Assembly (NCBI GenBank): GCA_020025275.1
Contig: JAHHSI010000002.1
Coordinates: 1 to 64,000, forward strand
Source: Oscillospiraceae bacterium
GTDB lineage: Bacteria > Bacillota > Clostridia > Oscillospirales > Oscillospiraceae
DNA: 64,000 nt
Direction: 5' to 3'
Shown: positions 36,613 through 45,573 of the stretch, piece after piece
Layout: every line of letters starts with the position of its first letter
Position numbering within the stretch: the first letter of the stretch is position 1
The notes under the pieces: model-generated
What the model was told of the DNA's origin: nothing
The model's input: the letters and a program-made list of their open reading frames with translations, nothing else
Database searches by the model: none
Translations under genes and position numbers: made by a program

Positions 36613-37293
36613 TTACTTGACTTCAAATTTATAGCCTACGCCCCACACGGTTTTCAGCTCCCACTGGTCGGACACACCCTCTACTTTTTCCCGCAGCCGC
36701 TTGATGTGGACATCCACGGTACGGGAGTCGCCGAAGTAATCAAAGCCCCACACTTCATCCAGCAGCTGATTCCGGGTATACACCCGGTTGGGCGTAGAGG
36801 CAAGATGATACAGCAGCTCCAACTCCTTAGGCGGCGTATCCACCTTCTTCCCGTCCACCAGCAGCTCATAGCTGTCCAGATTGATGACCAGCTTGTCGAA
36901 GGTCAGTTTCTTTTTCGTATCATCCGGGATCTCACTGCGGCGCAAAACGGCGTTGATGCGTGCCATCAGCTCTTTCATTTCAAACGGCTTGACCAGATAG
37001 TCGTCCGCCCCCATCTCCAAACCGGTGATGCGGTCGTTGACCTCACTTTTGGCCGTCAGCATAATGATGGGGGTCTGTGCTTTTTCGCGGATCCGTGCGC
37101 AAACCGCCCAACCGTCCATCACCGGCAGCATGATGTCCAGCAATACCAGATCCGGCTGCCGCTCCTCAAATTCCTCCACGGCCTTGCCGCCATCATAGGC
37201 AATGCGCACCTCAAAGCCCTCTTTTTCCAGATACATACGGATCAAGTCCGAAATGTTGTGATCATCTTCCACAACCAAGATATTGCGTGCCAT
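36613..37293 (-). CDS. OmpR/PhoB-family response regulator
   Basis: 226 aa. The receiver domain (1-120) has VVEDDH, the phospho-acceptor Asp in LVLLDIMLP (about 53) and the Lys in YLVKPFE. The winged-helix DNA-binding domain (130-226) ends in VWGVGYKFEVK. GGGAGG precedes the ATG. It is the partner of the kinase directly downstream, and the HtrA gene in the same operon suggests an envelope-stress or wall-related regulon. Confidence 0.94.
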   Translation of the reverse strand: MARNILVVEDDHNISDLIRMYLEKEGFEVRIAYDGGKAVEEFEERQPDLVLLDIMLPVMDGWAVCARIREKAQTPIIMLTAKSEVNDRITGLEMGADDYLVKPFEMKELMARINAVLRRSEIPDDTKKKLTFDKLVINLDSYELLVDGKKVDTPPKELELLYHLASTPNRVYTRNQLLDEVWGFDYFGDSRTVDVHIKRLREKVEGVSDQWELKTVWGVGYKFEVK

Positions 37294-37417
37294 AAACTGC
37301 CTCCCAACGATTCCTATCGTATTTTACTTTTATTCTTTATTATAGTTGTTTCCCTGCGGTTTTCTCTGAACATTTTGTAAATTCCGGGCATTTTTCATTG
37401 GGTAAGTATATCATAGT

Positions 37418-38416
37418 TCACGACGCTTGTACAGTATGCGGGCGATAGTGGTCCAGTCGGACACCGGTGTAGTACCACTGCAAAATCTCCTGCCACGTCT
37501 TGCCCTGCCTCGCCATCTCGTTGGCTCCGTACTGGCTCATGCCCACACCGTGGCCATAGCCGGTGACACGAAAGGTCACCTTCTCCCCGTCCGTCTCCGC
37601 CGTAAAGCTGGCAGAGCGCAGACCGAAAAGCTGTCGTACCTCCGTCCCCTCCACCGCAACACCGCCAATAGCGATTTTCTCCACCCGGCCTGAGGGATTG
37701 AGCTCCGGTGATCCGATCCATGACGCCGCATCCTCTGAAAACACCGCCTCCGGATGGGCGGCCAGGAATGTGGTCTTGAATTCCGACAACGGGATTTCCT
37801 TGACACTATAGTAATTGGGAACGCTGCTCTCGCCCTCCGGGCTGTCCACACTGGTGAGATACGGAAGGTTGGATGCCCATACATCCCCGGAACTGGCCGT
37901 CTTTCCGGCTGAGGAGGAGTGGAAAACCGCCAAGATCGGCTGCTCCTCATAGAGCATCACCTGCCCGTCCGTGGCGTGGACAGCCTCCTGAATCCGGGCC
38001 TCGTATTCCTCGGCCTTGTCCCCCCACCGCTCGGCCGCCTTGTCTGCCGGCGTATAGGCGCTGCAGCACGCCGGAGACATACAGACATCGGCGTCCGGAT
38101 GGCTGTCCTTCCCTCCGGTCTCTATTTTATAATAGATGTATGTGCGTTCGGCCACCGCCTGCGCTTTCAGCGCCTCCATCTCAAAGGCGGCCGGCATCTC
38201 GCCTCGCACCACACCGGGCAGATATTCGGCCACCGTCATCTCCCGGGTCGTTTCCCCATCCCAGACCCGAAGCGTCACTTGTGCATCGGCCGTAGCTTCC
38301 TCCTGCACTTCATTCGGCGCCGGCGGGCTCTCCGGTTCCTCCACCGTGGCAGTCATCCACGGAAGTCCAAATAACAACACCAGCATCAGCACACTGGCGG
38401 ATATACATGCACGCAT
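37418..38416 (-). CDS. spoIID: Stage II sporulation protein D (SpoIID/LytB domain)
   Basis: 332 aa. An N-terminal membrane segment (about 5-23) leads to a SpoIID domain with VAEYLPGVVRGEMPAAFE, LKAQAVAERTYIYYK, FHSSSAGKT, and the C-terminal GYGHGVGMSQYGANEMA. SpoIID is a lytic transglycosylase that, with SpoIIP and SpoIIM, drives engulfment during sporulation. AAAGGAGAGG precedes the ATG. CATAGGAT, resembling a sigma-E -10 box, lies at 38438-38445, but no matching -35 was found. Confidence 0.9.
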   Translation of the reverse strand: MRACISASVLMLVLLFGLPWMTATVEEPESPPAPNEVQEEATADAQVTLRVWDGETTREMTVAEYLPGVVRGEMPAAFEMEALKAQAVAERTYIYYKIETGGKDSHPDADVCMSPACCSAYTPADKAAERWGDKAEEYEARIQEAVHATDGQVMLYEEQPILAVFHSSSAGKTASSGDVWASNLPYLTSVDSPEGESSVPNYYSVKEIPLSEFKTTFLAAHPEAVFSEDAASWIGSPELNPSGRVEKIAIGGVAVEGTEVRQLFGLRSASFTAETDGEKVTFRVTGYGHGVGMSQYGANEMARQGKTWQEILQWYYTGVRLDHYRPHTVQAS

Positions 38417-38477
38417 CTGATCCTCTCCTTTCAGCCTATCCTATGCACGCCTTGTCCTAAAAAGTCCCGAAAAAAGG

Positions 38478-38508
38478 AAAAACAGAGAGTCATAGACTCT
38501 CTGTTTTT
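38478..38508 (-). terminator. Terminator downstream of tadA
   Basis: AAACAGAGAGT and ACTCTCTGTTT with a 4-base loop, T-run on both sides. It lies in an AT-rich stretch, 38509-38654, in which I see no gene and no SRP-RNA-like sequence. Confidence 0.8.
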
Positions 38509-38654
38509 CGATGGTAGGAAGATTAATGAAAAAAGTTTGTTTCTTGCAAGTATTATGCTACCAACAGGTTGTTACAAAAGTTCGGATATAACTATTACAA
38601 AAGTATTAAATAAGCTCGAAAGTCCTGTAATAGCTGCTTTCTTTCTGTTTCGCT

Positions 38655-39107
38655 CTACTTTTTCTCCCGTAAATCACGGAAAAAATCCGTCAGCACGGTG
38701 CGGCACTCGTCCGCCAGAATGCCGCCCACCAGCGCCGGATGATGGGGAAAATTCTCCATAAAGAGGTTGATGACCCCGCCGCAGGCCCCCATCTCCCGAT
38801 CCCGTGCCCCATAATAGACACGGGGAATCCGTGCATTGAGGATGGCGCCGGCGCACATGGGACAAGGTTCCAGTGTCACATAGAGGGTACACTCCTCCAG
38901 CCGCCAGGAGCCCAGTACCTCGTTGGCCTGCGCCATGGCCTCCATCTCGGCATGGGAATAGACCGCTTGCTTCTCCTCCCGCCGGTTGCGGCCCCGGCCG
39001 ATCACCTGACCACGGCGTACAATGACGCAGCCCACAGGGACCTCCCCCTCCGCCGCAGCCTCTGCCGCCAGTGCCAGCGCCTGGCGCATATAGCCTTCAT
39101 GATCCAT
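38655..39107 (-). CDS. tadA: tRNA-specific adenosine-34 deaminase
   Basis: 150 aa, normal length. Zinc and catalytic motifs are HAEM (about 53) and PCPMCAGAI (about 84), and the C-terminal part is FMENFPHHPAL. It converts A34 to inosine in tRNA-Arg(ACG). It is cytosolic. It is divergent from the DUF2508-bofA pair, which recalls the yaaJ/tadA ... yaaL-bofA neighbourhood of Bacillus. Confidence 0.95.
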   Translation of the reverse strand: MDHEGYMRQALALAAEAAAEGEVPVGCVIVRRGQVIGRGRNRREEKQAVYSHAEMEAMAQANEVLGSWRLEECTLYVTLEPCPMCAGAILNARIPRVYYGARDREMGACGGVINLFMENFPHHPALVGGILADECRTVLTDFFRDLREKK

Positions 39108-39208
39108 AAAAACACCCCCTCACGGAAAAATTTCTGCTCTCGTAAGATTAAATGCCGGCATATTCGGCCAAACTAATCGTAAACATAGGATATTAGGAGG
39201 GACACACC

Positions 39209-39502
39209 ATGGGTAAACAGCGCTTCGATCCCGGTGCTGCACACGACGCAGAGCTGCGCCGTGAACTATACCAAACGACACAGGCGCTCCACAGCGCCTA
39301 CGCCAAGTTCGATTACGTCAGTGAACCGGAGATGGTGGACGCCTGCATCTATGAGATCAGCGCACTCAAAGCCCGCTACAGCTATCTATTGCGCTGTATC
39401 AAGGGGCGCAGCACGCCAATGCAGCAGCCGTCCCCCGTCCCGACGGAAGCCCCCTGTACGGCAGCTGCCGCAATGAAAGGAGGCGAGCTATGTCAACTGT
39501 AG
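39209..39502 (+). CDS. DUF2508 (YaaL-like) protein
   Basis: 97 aa. The core ELYQTTQALHSAYAKFDYV, then VDACIYEISALKARYSYLLR, matches the DUF2508/YaaL pattern of two helices. The function is unknown. AGGAGG precedes the ATG. The end overlaps bofA by 13 bases; the yaaL-bofA order is conserved in Bacillus. The last 30 residues are low-complexity and lie where the bofA ribosome binding site (AAAGGAGG) is encoded. Confidence 0.85.
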   Translation: MGKQRFDPGAAHDAELRRELYQTTQALHSAYAKFDYVSEPEMVDACIYEISALKARYSYLLRCIKGRSTPMQQPSPVPTEAPCTAAAAMKGGELCQL

Positions 39503-39756
39503 AAAAAGTCGGCCTTGGACTGGTCATCGCCTTGCTGGCGATGGCCGTTCTGCGCCTGCTGTCCGGGCCGTTGAAAATGACCCTGCGGGTGGCCGGCAAT
39601 ACGATTCTGGGGTTTGCGGCCCTGTGGCTTTTGAATCTCACCACCGGCTGGACCGGTCTCCATCTGGGGCTCAATCTCTTCAACGCCCTCACCGTGGGGA
39701 TTCTGGGACTCCCCGGCTTCGGTTTGCTGGTCCTGCTGCAATGGGTCCTTACATAG
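39490..39756 (+). CDS. bofA: Pro-sigma-K processing inhibitor BofA family
   Basis: 88 aa, two or three hydrophobic segments. The C-terminal half FNALTVGILGLPGFGLLVLLQ is the typical BofA signature. In Bacillus it holds the SpoIVFB protease inactive until the engulfment checkpoint. In clostridia, where sigma-K often lacks a pro-sequence, its role may differ. It overlaps the DUF2508 gene and is the last gene on this strand before a convergent gene. Confidence 0.9.
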   Translation: MSTVEKVGLGLVIALLAMAVLRLLSGPLKMTLRVAGNTILGFAALWLLNLTTGWTGLHLGLNLFNALTVGILGLPGFGLLVLLQWVLT

Positions 39757-39758
39757 CC

Positions 39759-40385
39759 TTATACGCCGCCCAAAACCTCCCGGCAGTACCGCTCCGGATC
39801 AAAGGGGTCCAGGGCGGCGTCCTTACGCAGATACAAGGGGTGGTGGGGATGTCCCTTTTTCGAGATGGGCCCGGCAGTGAACCACGAGGCGTGGAATTCC
39901 CGGCTCAATCGGATCTGATCCATGAGGCAGTCCCGAAGATAGGGTCTCTTTTCAATGATCGCCCCCCACGCCGCCCACACGCACGGCTCCGGGTTCAGCG
40001 AGAGAAGATAGCGCAGCGCTGCCAGATTCTCCCGGTGCAGCTCTGCATTGCACCGCCGCTCCATGGCGTTGGGATCGGTGGCCCGCTGGGCATAGACATT
40101 AAACATCAGAAAGCTGTCAAAGCCGTTGCCCAGTGCGATCCGCTCCACGGATTTCAGCGTATTGTCCAGTGCGTCGGGCGCCGCCGTGGAGGGATTGATC
40201 CCCATGCAGATGAGAGGTTTCTTCCCACGCGTTCCTAAGATATAGCGGTATTCACCGTAGACGTGGGGTACGTAGAGCCACCGGTCTGCGTCGTACTCGC
40301 TCTGGGGTTTCAGCGCTGCCTGCAGCGCCTGTTCAAAGGGGAGCAGCTGCAGTGCAGCCGTCTCTCCGCCGGGTATATGTGCCAT
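39759..40385 (-). CDS. DUF1643-family protein
   Basis: 208 aa. The ATG at 40385 was chosen because the upstream in-frame codons lie in the PP-loop gene and GTGAGG precedes this one. Family features are RYILGTRG, ICMGINPSTAAPDALDNTL, and FNVYAQRATDP, which resembles the active-site-like region of uracil-DNA-glycosylase-fold proteins. The function is unknown. It begins 37 bases after the PP-loop gene and ends 2 bases from the convergent bofA, with no terminator between. Confidence 0.85.
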   Translation of the reverse strand: MAHIPGGETAALQLLPFEQALQAALKPQSEYDADRWLYVPHVYGEYRYILGTRGKKPLICMGINPSTAAPDALDNTLKSVERIALGNGFDSFLMFNVYAQRATDPNAMERRCNAELHRENLAALRYLLSLNPEPCVWAAWGAIIEKRPYLRDCLMDQIRLSREFHASWFTAGPISKKGHPHHPLYLRKDAALDPFDPERYCREVLGGV

Positions 40386-40422
40386 ATTTTTTTCCTCACG
40401 ATTCCAAAATGATGCTGCGTAC

Positions 40423-41148
40423 TCATCGCTCTTCTTTTTCCACATTCCAGCCATAGAGCGGATAGCGCTGGATAGCGCCGAAGATTTTCTTTTTCAGGTT
40501 GGGGTAGCGCTCCTCCAGTTCCACCAACAGCTCCTTGATCTCCTGACGGCGGCTGGCCCCGTCTGCCGGACAAGTGTTGCTTGTCACCGGCAGCTGCAAG
40601 CGCTTTGCCGCCCGGCGCAGCTCGTCCTCCTGACAGTACAAAAGCGGCCGGATCTGCGTCACCTGAGTCCGGTCAAGGTAGGTGACCGGCTGAAAACAGC
40701 CGATCCGCCCTTCAAAGAGCAGATTCATCAGCATGGTCTCCACCGCATCATCATAGTGGTGTCCCAGAGCGATCTTATGGATCCCGCGCTCCACCAAGGC
40801 CGTATTGAGACTGCCGCGGCGCATCTTGGCGCACAGCGCGCAGGGGTTCTTCTCCTTCCGCTCTTCAAAGACGATCTGATAGACCGGCACCTGAATGCGG
40901 GTATAGGGCACGTCCAGTGAAGCACAGTAGTCGGCTACCGCCGAAAAATCCATGCCGGGCATTCCCATCTCCAGCGTAATGGCCTCCAACCGGAACGGCA
41001 CCGGGTAGAAGCGCCGCAGCTGTGCCAAGGCCGCCAGACACAAGAGACTGTCCTTACCGCCGGACACGCCCACGGCGATGGTCTCCCCCGCTTCAATCAT
41101 ATGATAATCCTCCACACAGCGACGTGTAAGGCCCAAAATGTGCTGCAT
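40423..41148 (-). CDS. PP-loop ATP pyrophosphatase, TtcA/TilS-like tRNA-modification enzyme
   Basis: 241 aa. The PP-loop SGGKDSLLCL is at about residues 29-38, CALCAKMRR gives a CxxC pair, GHHYDDAVETMLMNL is the second family motif, and NTCPADG supplies a third Cys. CxxC plus a later Cys is the iron-sulfur pattern of TtcA, which makes 2-thiocytidine in tRNA. It lacks the TilS C-terminal domain. The ATG at 41148 follows GGAGGATTGACA. The exact target base is inferred. Confidence 0.8.
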   Translation of the reverse strand: MQHILGLTRRCVEDYHMIEAGETIAVGVSGGKDSLLCLAALAQLRRFYPVPFRLEAITLEMGMPGMDFSAVADYCASLDVPYTRIQVPVYQIVFEERKEKNPCALCAKMRRGSLNTALVERGIHKIALGHHYDDAVETMLMNLLFEGRIGCFQPVTYLDRTQVTQIRPLLYCQEDELRRAAKRLQLPVTSNTCPADGASRRQEIKELLVELEERYPNLKKKIFGAIQRYPLYGWNVEKEER

Positions 41149-41188
41149 TGTCAATCCTCCGCGTTCAAATTTTGCATTTGCGTTTTTA

Positions 41189-41228
41189 GAAAACAAGAGA
41201 TAACGAGAGAAAACAAGAGATACTACGA
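41189..41228. repeat. Two tandem 20-base repeats upstream of rplM
   Basis: GAAAACAAGAGATA occurs at 41189-41202 and again at 41209-41222 with a 20-base period; ACGAGA follows each copy approximately. It sits between the divergent PP-loop and rplM genes, just before the rplM promoter. Confidence 0.6.
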
Positions 41229-41256
41229 GATGTTTGTATCCTAAATGAAATTACTG

Positions 41257-41285
41257 TTGACATTCTCCCTCACCTATGGTATAAA
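41257..41285 (+). promoter_or_regulatory. rplM-rpsI promoter
   Basis: TTGACA, 17-base spacer, TATAAA. The 90-base leader after it contains a GCGC-TGTT-GCGC hairpin and may hold an L13-type autoregulatory leader, which I could not confirm. Confidence 0.8.
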
Positions 41286-41378
41286 TATGCTTGCGCTGTT
41301 GCGCAGGCTTTGTGTCGATTTTAGCAAGAGCCGCAGAAAAAGTAAAGCAATACATTATATAAACTGGAGGAATACACC

Positions 41379-41804
41379 ATGTCCACTTATATGGAAAAGA
41401 AGGGCGCCGTCGTCCGCAAGTGGTACGTCGTTGATGCCGCCGGCAAGCCCCTGGGCAAGACCGCTGTCATCGTCGCCGACCTGCTGCGCGGTAAGGGCAA
41501 AGTCACCTATACCCCCCATGCCGACTGCGGTGACAACGTCATCGTCATCAACGCTGCCAAGGCAGTGCTGACCGGTAACAAGATGGAGGACAAGTACTAT
41601 CGTACTCACTCCGGCTGGGTTGGCGGTCTGAAGGAGACCAAGTACCGCATCCTGATGCAGGAGAAGCCCGAGCTGGCAATGCGTGTTGCCGTCAAGGGTA
41701 TGATGCCCCGCAACACCGTGTCCAAGGACTCCCTGAAGCGTCTGCACGTTTATGCTGGTGACACCCATGAGCATCAGGCTCAGAAGCCCGAGCTGGTTAA
41801 GTAA
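41379..41804 (+). CDS. rplM: 50S ribosomal protein L13
   Basis: 141 aa, full length. MEKKGAVVRKWYVVDAAGKPLG, read from the fifth residue on, is the typical start, with YYRTHSGWVGGLKE in the middle and KGMMPRN later. ACTGGAGG precedes the ATG. It is the first gene of the conserved rplM-rpsI operon and 14 bases ahead of rpsI. Codon use is strongly biased, as expected for a highly expressed gene. Confidence 0.98.
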   Translation: MSTYMEKKGAVVRKWYVVDAAGKPLGKTAVIVADLLRGKGKVTYTPHADCGDNVIVINAAKAVLTGNKMEDKYYRTHSGWVGGLKETKYRILMQEKPELAMRVAVKGMMPRNTVSKDSLKRLHVYAGDTHEHQAQKPELVK

Positions 41805-41818
41805 GGAGGAAACGAAAC

Positions 41819-42223
41819 ATGTATCAGTCTAAGAATCCCTATATGTACGGCACCGGCCGTAGAAAGTCCTCCGTTGCCCGTGTACACCTGTTCCCCAACG
41901 GCACCGGCAAGATCACCATCAACGGCCGCGACATTGACGATTACTTTGGTCTGGAGACCCTGAAGATGGTCGTCCGTCAGCCCCTGAACAGCACCGATAC
42001 GCTGGGCAAGGTAGACATTGTTGCTACCGTCGAGGGCGGCGGCGTGTCCGGCCAGGCCGGCGCTCTGCGTCACGGTATCTCCCGTGCTCTGCTGCTGGTC
42101 AACCCCGAGTACCGCGCCATCCTGAAGAAGGCCGGTTTCCTGACCCGCGATCCTCGTATGAAGGAGCGTAAGAAGTACGGTCTGAAGGCCGCTCGTCGCG
42201 CACCTCAGTTCTCCAAGCGCTAA
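41819..42223 (+). CDS. rpsI: 30S ribosomal protein S9
   Basis: 134 aa. The family features are YGTGRRKSSVARV near the N-terminus, GGGVSGQAGALRHGISRAL, and the C-terminal RAPQFSKR tail that reaches the P-site tRNA. GGAGGAAACG precedes the ATG. The operon ends at a strong terminator. Confidence 0.98.
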   Translation: MYQSKNPYMYGTGRRKSSVARVHLFPNGTGKITINGRDIDDYFGLETLKMVVRQPLNSTDTLGKVDIVATVEGGGVSGQAGALRHGISRALLLVNPEYRAILKKAGFLTRDPRMKERKKYGLKAARRAPQFSKR

Positions 42224-42236
42224 AAGAATTCTTTTT

Positions 42237-42272
42237 CCCCGGAAAACTTCGGTTTTCCGGGGTTTTTCTTTT
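42237..42272 (+). terminator. Terminator after rpsI
   Basis: CCCCGGAAAAC and GTTTTCCGGGG with a TTCG loop, then TTTTTCTTTT. Confidence 0.95.
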
Positions 42273-42644
42273 GCCTTTTTTCCGCTCTTCTGTCCATCAA
42301 GCTGCGATTACACGGGCAGTGCCGGGGCCGCCGGAAAAATCTGCTGTCTGCGCCTACGCCTCTCCGACTCCATGAAGAGCTTCCCTCACAGCGCCGGAGC
42401 TGCTTTTTTTCGCCCTTTTTCAACAATATCCTTCCTCGCTTCCGTCTGCCGCTCGCTTCTCTATCCGGCTCCCTCCACCACCTTTGTGCTGCACCGAAGC
42501 CCCGTTCTCAGGGCCATCTCCCCGCCTCCGCGCGGCTTTTTCCGTCGCCGCACGCATCCGCATTTCGTATTTTATCCGAGGCCAAAGGCAGCAATATTGT
42601 GAAAACTGCCATTTTTCCACACTTATTCTTGAAATAACAAAGGG
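42273..42644. other. Intergenic stretch with no recognised element
   Basis: About 370 bases between the rpsI terminator and the promoter of the next gene. Open frames here are short and lack ribosome binding sites. I see no RNA gene or repeat in it. Confidence 0.5.
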
Positions 42645-42673
42645 TTGAAATTTTCAGAAAATTGTAGTATGAT
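42645..42673 (+). promoter_or_regulatory. Promoter for the PglF/CapD-like gene
   Basis: TTGAAA, 17-base spacer, TATGAT. The predicted transcript starts near 42680, which excludes the in-frame GTG/ATG candidates at that point and supports the ATG at 42779. Confidence 0.7.
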
Positions 42674-42778
42674 TCATGAGTGGTTTGTCTCTATTGTGCC
42701 GGTCCCATGTCGCAGCGATCCTTTCCTTCGCTGTATCCCCCTCCTTTTTTAGGAATTTTGTTCGTAGGAAGTGAAAAA

Positions 42779-44806
42779 ATGAAAGAAGCAAAAAAAACTC
42801 ACCGCATTGAGCATTGGCATAAAGTCTCCATTTTACTGGCGCTTTATGACATCGTTGCTGTCAATGTGGCCTATATCTTGGCTCTGTGGTTCCGTTTTGA
42901 CTGCAGACACTCAATGATCCCCGACGTTTATCTGAACGCCTTTGTCCGTTTTGCACCGATCTATACCGTTTTGTGCTTACTGGTCTTTTGGGGATTGAAG
43001 CTCTATAACAGCATTTGGCGATTCGCCAGTTTCCGTGAATTGACCCGGGTGGTAGTCGCCTCCTTTATCACCTCAATGATTCACATTGTCGGTATCACCG
43101 CCTTCTACAGGCGTTTTCCCATCACCTATTATGTGATCGGTATGGGGCTGCAGTTCCTCTTTGTACTGGGCATCCGTTTTTCCTACCGCTTTTTCTTGTT
43201 AGAGCAAAGCCGGTTGTCTCGCTTCTCCGGTCAGGGGCACCCTGCACGGGTTATGATCATTGGCGCCGGTAACGCCGGACAGATGATCCTGCACGATGCG
43301 CTTCGGACGCAAAACCCGCGGCTGGACGTACGCTGCATTATTGATGACAACTCCAACAAGTGGGGACGCTACATCGAAGGTGTCCCCGTTATTGGCGGCC
43401 GCGATGATATTTTATTGGCTGCCAAAAAATATAATATCGAGCGGATTCTCGTGGCCATTCCCAGCGCCTCCCCCAGTGAGAAGCGCGATGTGCTGAACAT
43501 CTGCAAAGAAACCGGCTGCGAGCTGAAGAATCTCCCCGGTATCTACCAGATGCTCTCCGGCAGCATCGGCGTGGGCGATCTGAAGGATGTTGCCGTAGAG
43601 GATCTGCTGGGCCGTGATCCCATCAAGGTAGATATGGAGAACATCTACCGCTATATCTCCGGCAAGACCATTCTCGTTACTGGCGGTGGCGGCTCCATCG
43701 GCAGCGAACTGTGTCGCCAGGTAGCCGGCCACAATCCCAAGCACCTCATTATTTTTGATGTCTATGAAAATAACGCCTATGATATTCAGCAGGAATTAAA
43801 AGAAAAACATCCCAACCTGAACATGACGGTCATCATTGGTTCTATCCGCGACAGCCGCCGCATCAACTCCGTGTTTGCCACCTATCGGCCCGACATTGTC
43901 TACCACGCCGCGGCTCACAAGCACGTTCCTTTGATGGAGGACAGCCCGTGTGAGTCCATTAAGAACAACGTCATCGGCACGTACAAAACGGCTTACGCCG
44001 CTATGCTGTACGGCTGCAAGCGCTTCGTGCTCATCAGTACAGATAAGGCGGTGAATCCCACCAACATCATGGGCGCCAGCAAGCGCCTTTGTGAGATGGT
44101 CATCCAGAGTTTTGATAAGGCGATCAAGAGCGGCAAGGCCGATTCCATGCCCTGTCTCTTCACACATCAGGTGGACGAAACGACGGAGTTCCCGCCCGTT
44201 CCCATGCCGGAGCACCCCACCACTGAGTTTGTGGCCGTGCGCTTCGGCAACGTACTGGGCAGTAATGGTTCTGTGATCCCGCTGTTCAAAAAGCAGATCG
44301 CCAAGGGCGGCCCTGTCACCGTGACCCACCCCGACATCATTCGCTACTTTATGACGATCCCTGAAGCCGTGAGTCTGGTCATGCAGGCCGGCACGTATGC
44401 CAAGGGCGGTGAGATTTTCATTCTGGATATGGGCGCTCCGGTAAAAATCGACGATCTGGCTCGCAACCTGATCAAGCTCTCCGGCCACAAGCCTGATGAG
44501 GATATTCCCATCCTCTATACCGGTCTGCGCCCCGGCGAAAAGCTCTATGAGGAGAAGCTGATGGCGGAGGAAGGCTTGCAAAAGACGGAGAATGATCTGA
44601 TCCACATCGGCAATCCCCTGCCCTTCGATACCGATGAATTCCTGCAGCAGCTGACCCCCTTGATGGAAGCAGCCTATGCCAACGATCCCAACATCCGGGA
44701 TCTGGTGGCGAGCATTGTCTCCACCTATCACCCCGCTCCCCTCGGAACGGACAAAAAGGATGCAACCTTTGAAAAGCTGCATCAGCAAGCCATGGAGAAA
44801 GAATAA
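42779..44806 (+). CDS. Membrane-bound UDP-GlcNAc 4,6-dehydratase (PglF/CapD/WbpM-like)
   Basis: 675 aa. Four N-terminal membrane helices (about 15-135) are followed by a first Rossmann domain (VMIIGAGNAGQMIL) and a catalytic SDR domain: VTGGGGSIGSELCRQV, YHAAAHKHVPLMED, STDKAVNPTNIMGASK (the Met-containing active site of this group) and RFGNVLGSNGSVIPLF. Enzymes of this type make UDP-2-acetamido-2,6-dideoxy-4-keto-glucose at the membrane. AGGAAGTG precedes the ATG. The aminotransferase and sugar transferase that would use the product lie just downstream on the opposite strand. Confidence 0.93.
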   Translation: MKEAKKTHRIEHWHKVSILLALYDIVAVNVAYILALWFRFDCRHSMIPDVYLNAFVRFAPIYTVLCLLVFWGLKLYNSIWRFASFRELTRVVVASFITSMIHIVGITAFYRRFPITYYVIGMGLQFLFVLGIRFSYRFFLLEQSRLSRFSGQGHPARVMIIGAGNAGQMILHDALRTQNPRLDVRCIIDDNSNKWGRYIEGVPVIGGRDDILLAAKKYNIERILVAIPSASPSEKRDVLNICKETGCELKNLPGIYQMLSGSIGVGDLKDVAVEDLLGRDPIKVDMENIYRYISGKTILVTGGGGSIGSELCRQVAGHNPKHLIIFDVYENNAYDIQQELKEKHPNLNMTVIIGSIRDSRRINSVFATYRPDIVYHAAAHKHVPLMEDSPCESIKNNVIGTYKTAYAAMLYGCKRFVLISTDKAVNPTNIMGASKRLCEMVIQSFDKAIKSGKADSMPCLFTHQVDETTEFPPVPMPEHPTTEFVAVRFGNVLGSNGSVIPLFKKQIAKGGPVTVTHPDIIRYFMTIPEAVSLVMQAGTYAKGGEIFILDMGAPVKIDDLARNLIKLSGHKPDEDIPILYTGLRPGEKLYEEKLMAEEGLQKTENDLIHIGNPLPFDTDEFLQQLTPLMEAAYANDPNIRDLVASIVSTYHPAPLGTDKKDATFEKLHQQAMEKE

Positions 44807-44825
44807 TTCTTCCCCCATTGATATG

Positions 44826-44864
44826 AAAAAGAAGGTGTTCCCAAGTGGGAACACCTTCTTTTTT
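44826..44864. terminator. Bidirectional terminator between convergent sugar genes
   Basis: GAAGGTGTTCCC and GGGAACACCTTC with an AAGT loop, A5 and T6 flanks. It serves genes on both strands. Confidence 0.95.
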
Positions 44865-44865
44865 C

Positions 44866-45573
44866 TTATTGATCCTCGCCGTACTCTTTCCCCAAAACGG
44901 CAAAGACAGTACGGAACATCGTGCGAATATCCGCCCAGAAGCTAAAGTCCCGGATGGACTGCAGGTTATAGCGCATCTTACCCGGCAGAATCTGGTGGAT
45001 ATACACAGCATCCACATCTTCGGCCTTCTCCAGCAGCTCGTCCTCGTCTTTGTAGCGAATACTGGCTTCGCTGGTCACTCCGGCAGGCAGCAGCAAGGTA
45101 GCCATCATCTCCGGCGTGTAGCCCGCCACGTACTTCGGCACTTCCGGGCGGGTCCCCACAAACGTCATGGTCCCACGTAGAATATCGATCAGTTGACAGA
45201 TCTCATCCAGCCGGCACTTCCGGACCAACTTGCCCACACGGGTAATGCGGCTGTCATTTCCAACCGTCACCTGTGTACCGATCTGATCGGCATTGGACAC
45301 CATGGAGCGAAACTTGAAAATACGAAATTCCTGCCCGTACTGTGTTACACGCACTTGTCGGTAAAAAACCGGTCCCGGCGAATCCACCTTGATGGCAATG
45401 GCCAACACAAGGAACAGCGGCGAGAGAAGTACCAGCATCACACCGGAAACCAGCACATCAAAGACCCGCTTCCACACCAGACTGTACCGCTTGCGCTGCA
45501 GGATCTCGTAGTACGGGCGCACCTCATCTCTCTGTAATTCCTGCGGGAGCTCCTCCCATTTTTTCAGCATCAT
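44866..45573 (-). CDS. Small phosphoglycosyl transferase (PglC-like)
   Basis: 235 aa. One N-terminal re-entrant membrane helix (VLVSGVMLVLLSPLFLVLAI, about 40-60) is followed by the catalytic domain with the family motifs KFRSM, CRLDEICQLIDILRG and GTRPEVP. It moves a sugar-1-phosphate to polyprenyl phosphate. It is the minimal PglC form, without the extra domains of the operon-1 enzyme (10010-11410). The ATG overlaps the aminotransferase stop (ATGA at 45570-45573). It probably uses the 4-amino sugar made by its neighbours. Confidence 0.9.
   Translation of the reverse strand: MMLKKWEELPQELQRDEVRPYYEILQRKRYSLVWKRVFDVLVSGVMLVLLSPLFLVLAIAIKVDSPGPVFYRQVRVTQYGQEFRIFKFRSMVSNADQIGTQVTVGNDSRITRVGKLVRKCRLDEICQLIDILRGTMTFVGTRPEVPKYVAGYTPEMMATLLLPAGVTSEASIRYKDEDELLEKAEDVDAVYIHQILPGKMRYNLQSIRDFSFWADIRTMFRTVFAVLGKEYGEDQ

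Noticed and set aside
38509..38654. A possible SRP RNA (ffs) next to tadA, as in Bacillus
   Set aside because: The conserved GNAR-loop and asymmetric-bulge sequences of the SRP RNA are absent.
38438..39191. CATAGGAT words upstream of spoIID (38438-38445) and of the DUF2508-bofA pair (39184-39191) as sigma-E -10 boxes
   Set aside because: No -35 element at the right spacing in either case, and the second lies too close to its ribosome binding site to give a usable transcript.
41286..41378. An L13 autoregulatory leader
   Set aside because: A short GCGC hairpin is present, but the conserved sequence blocks could not be recognised by eye, so it is only mentioned with the promoter.
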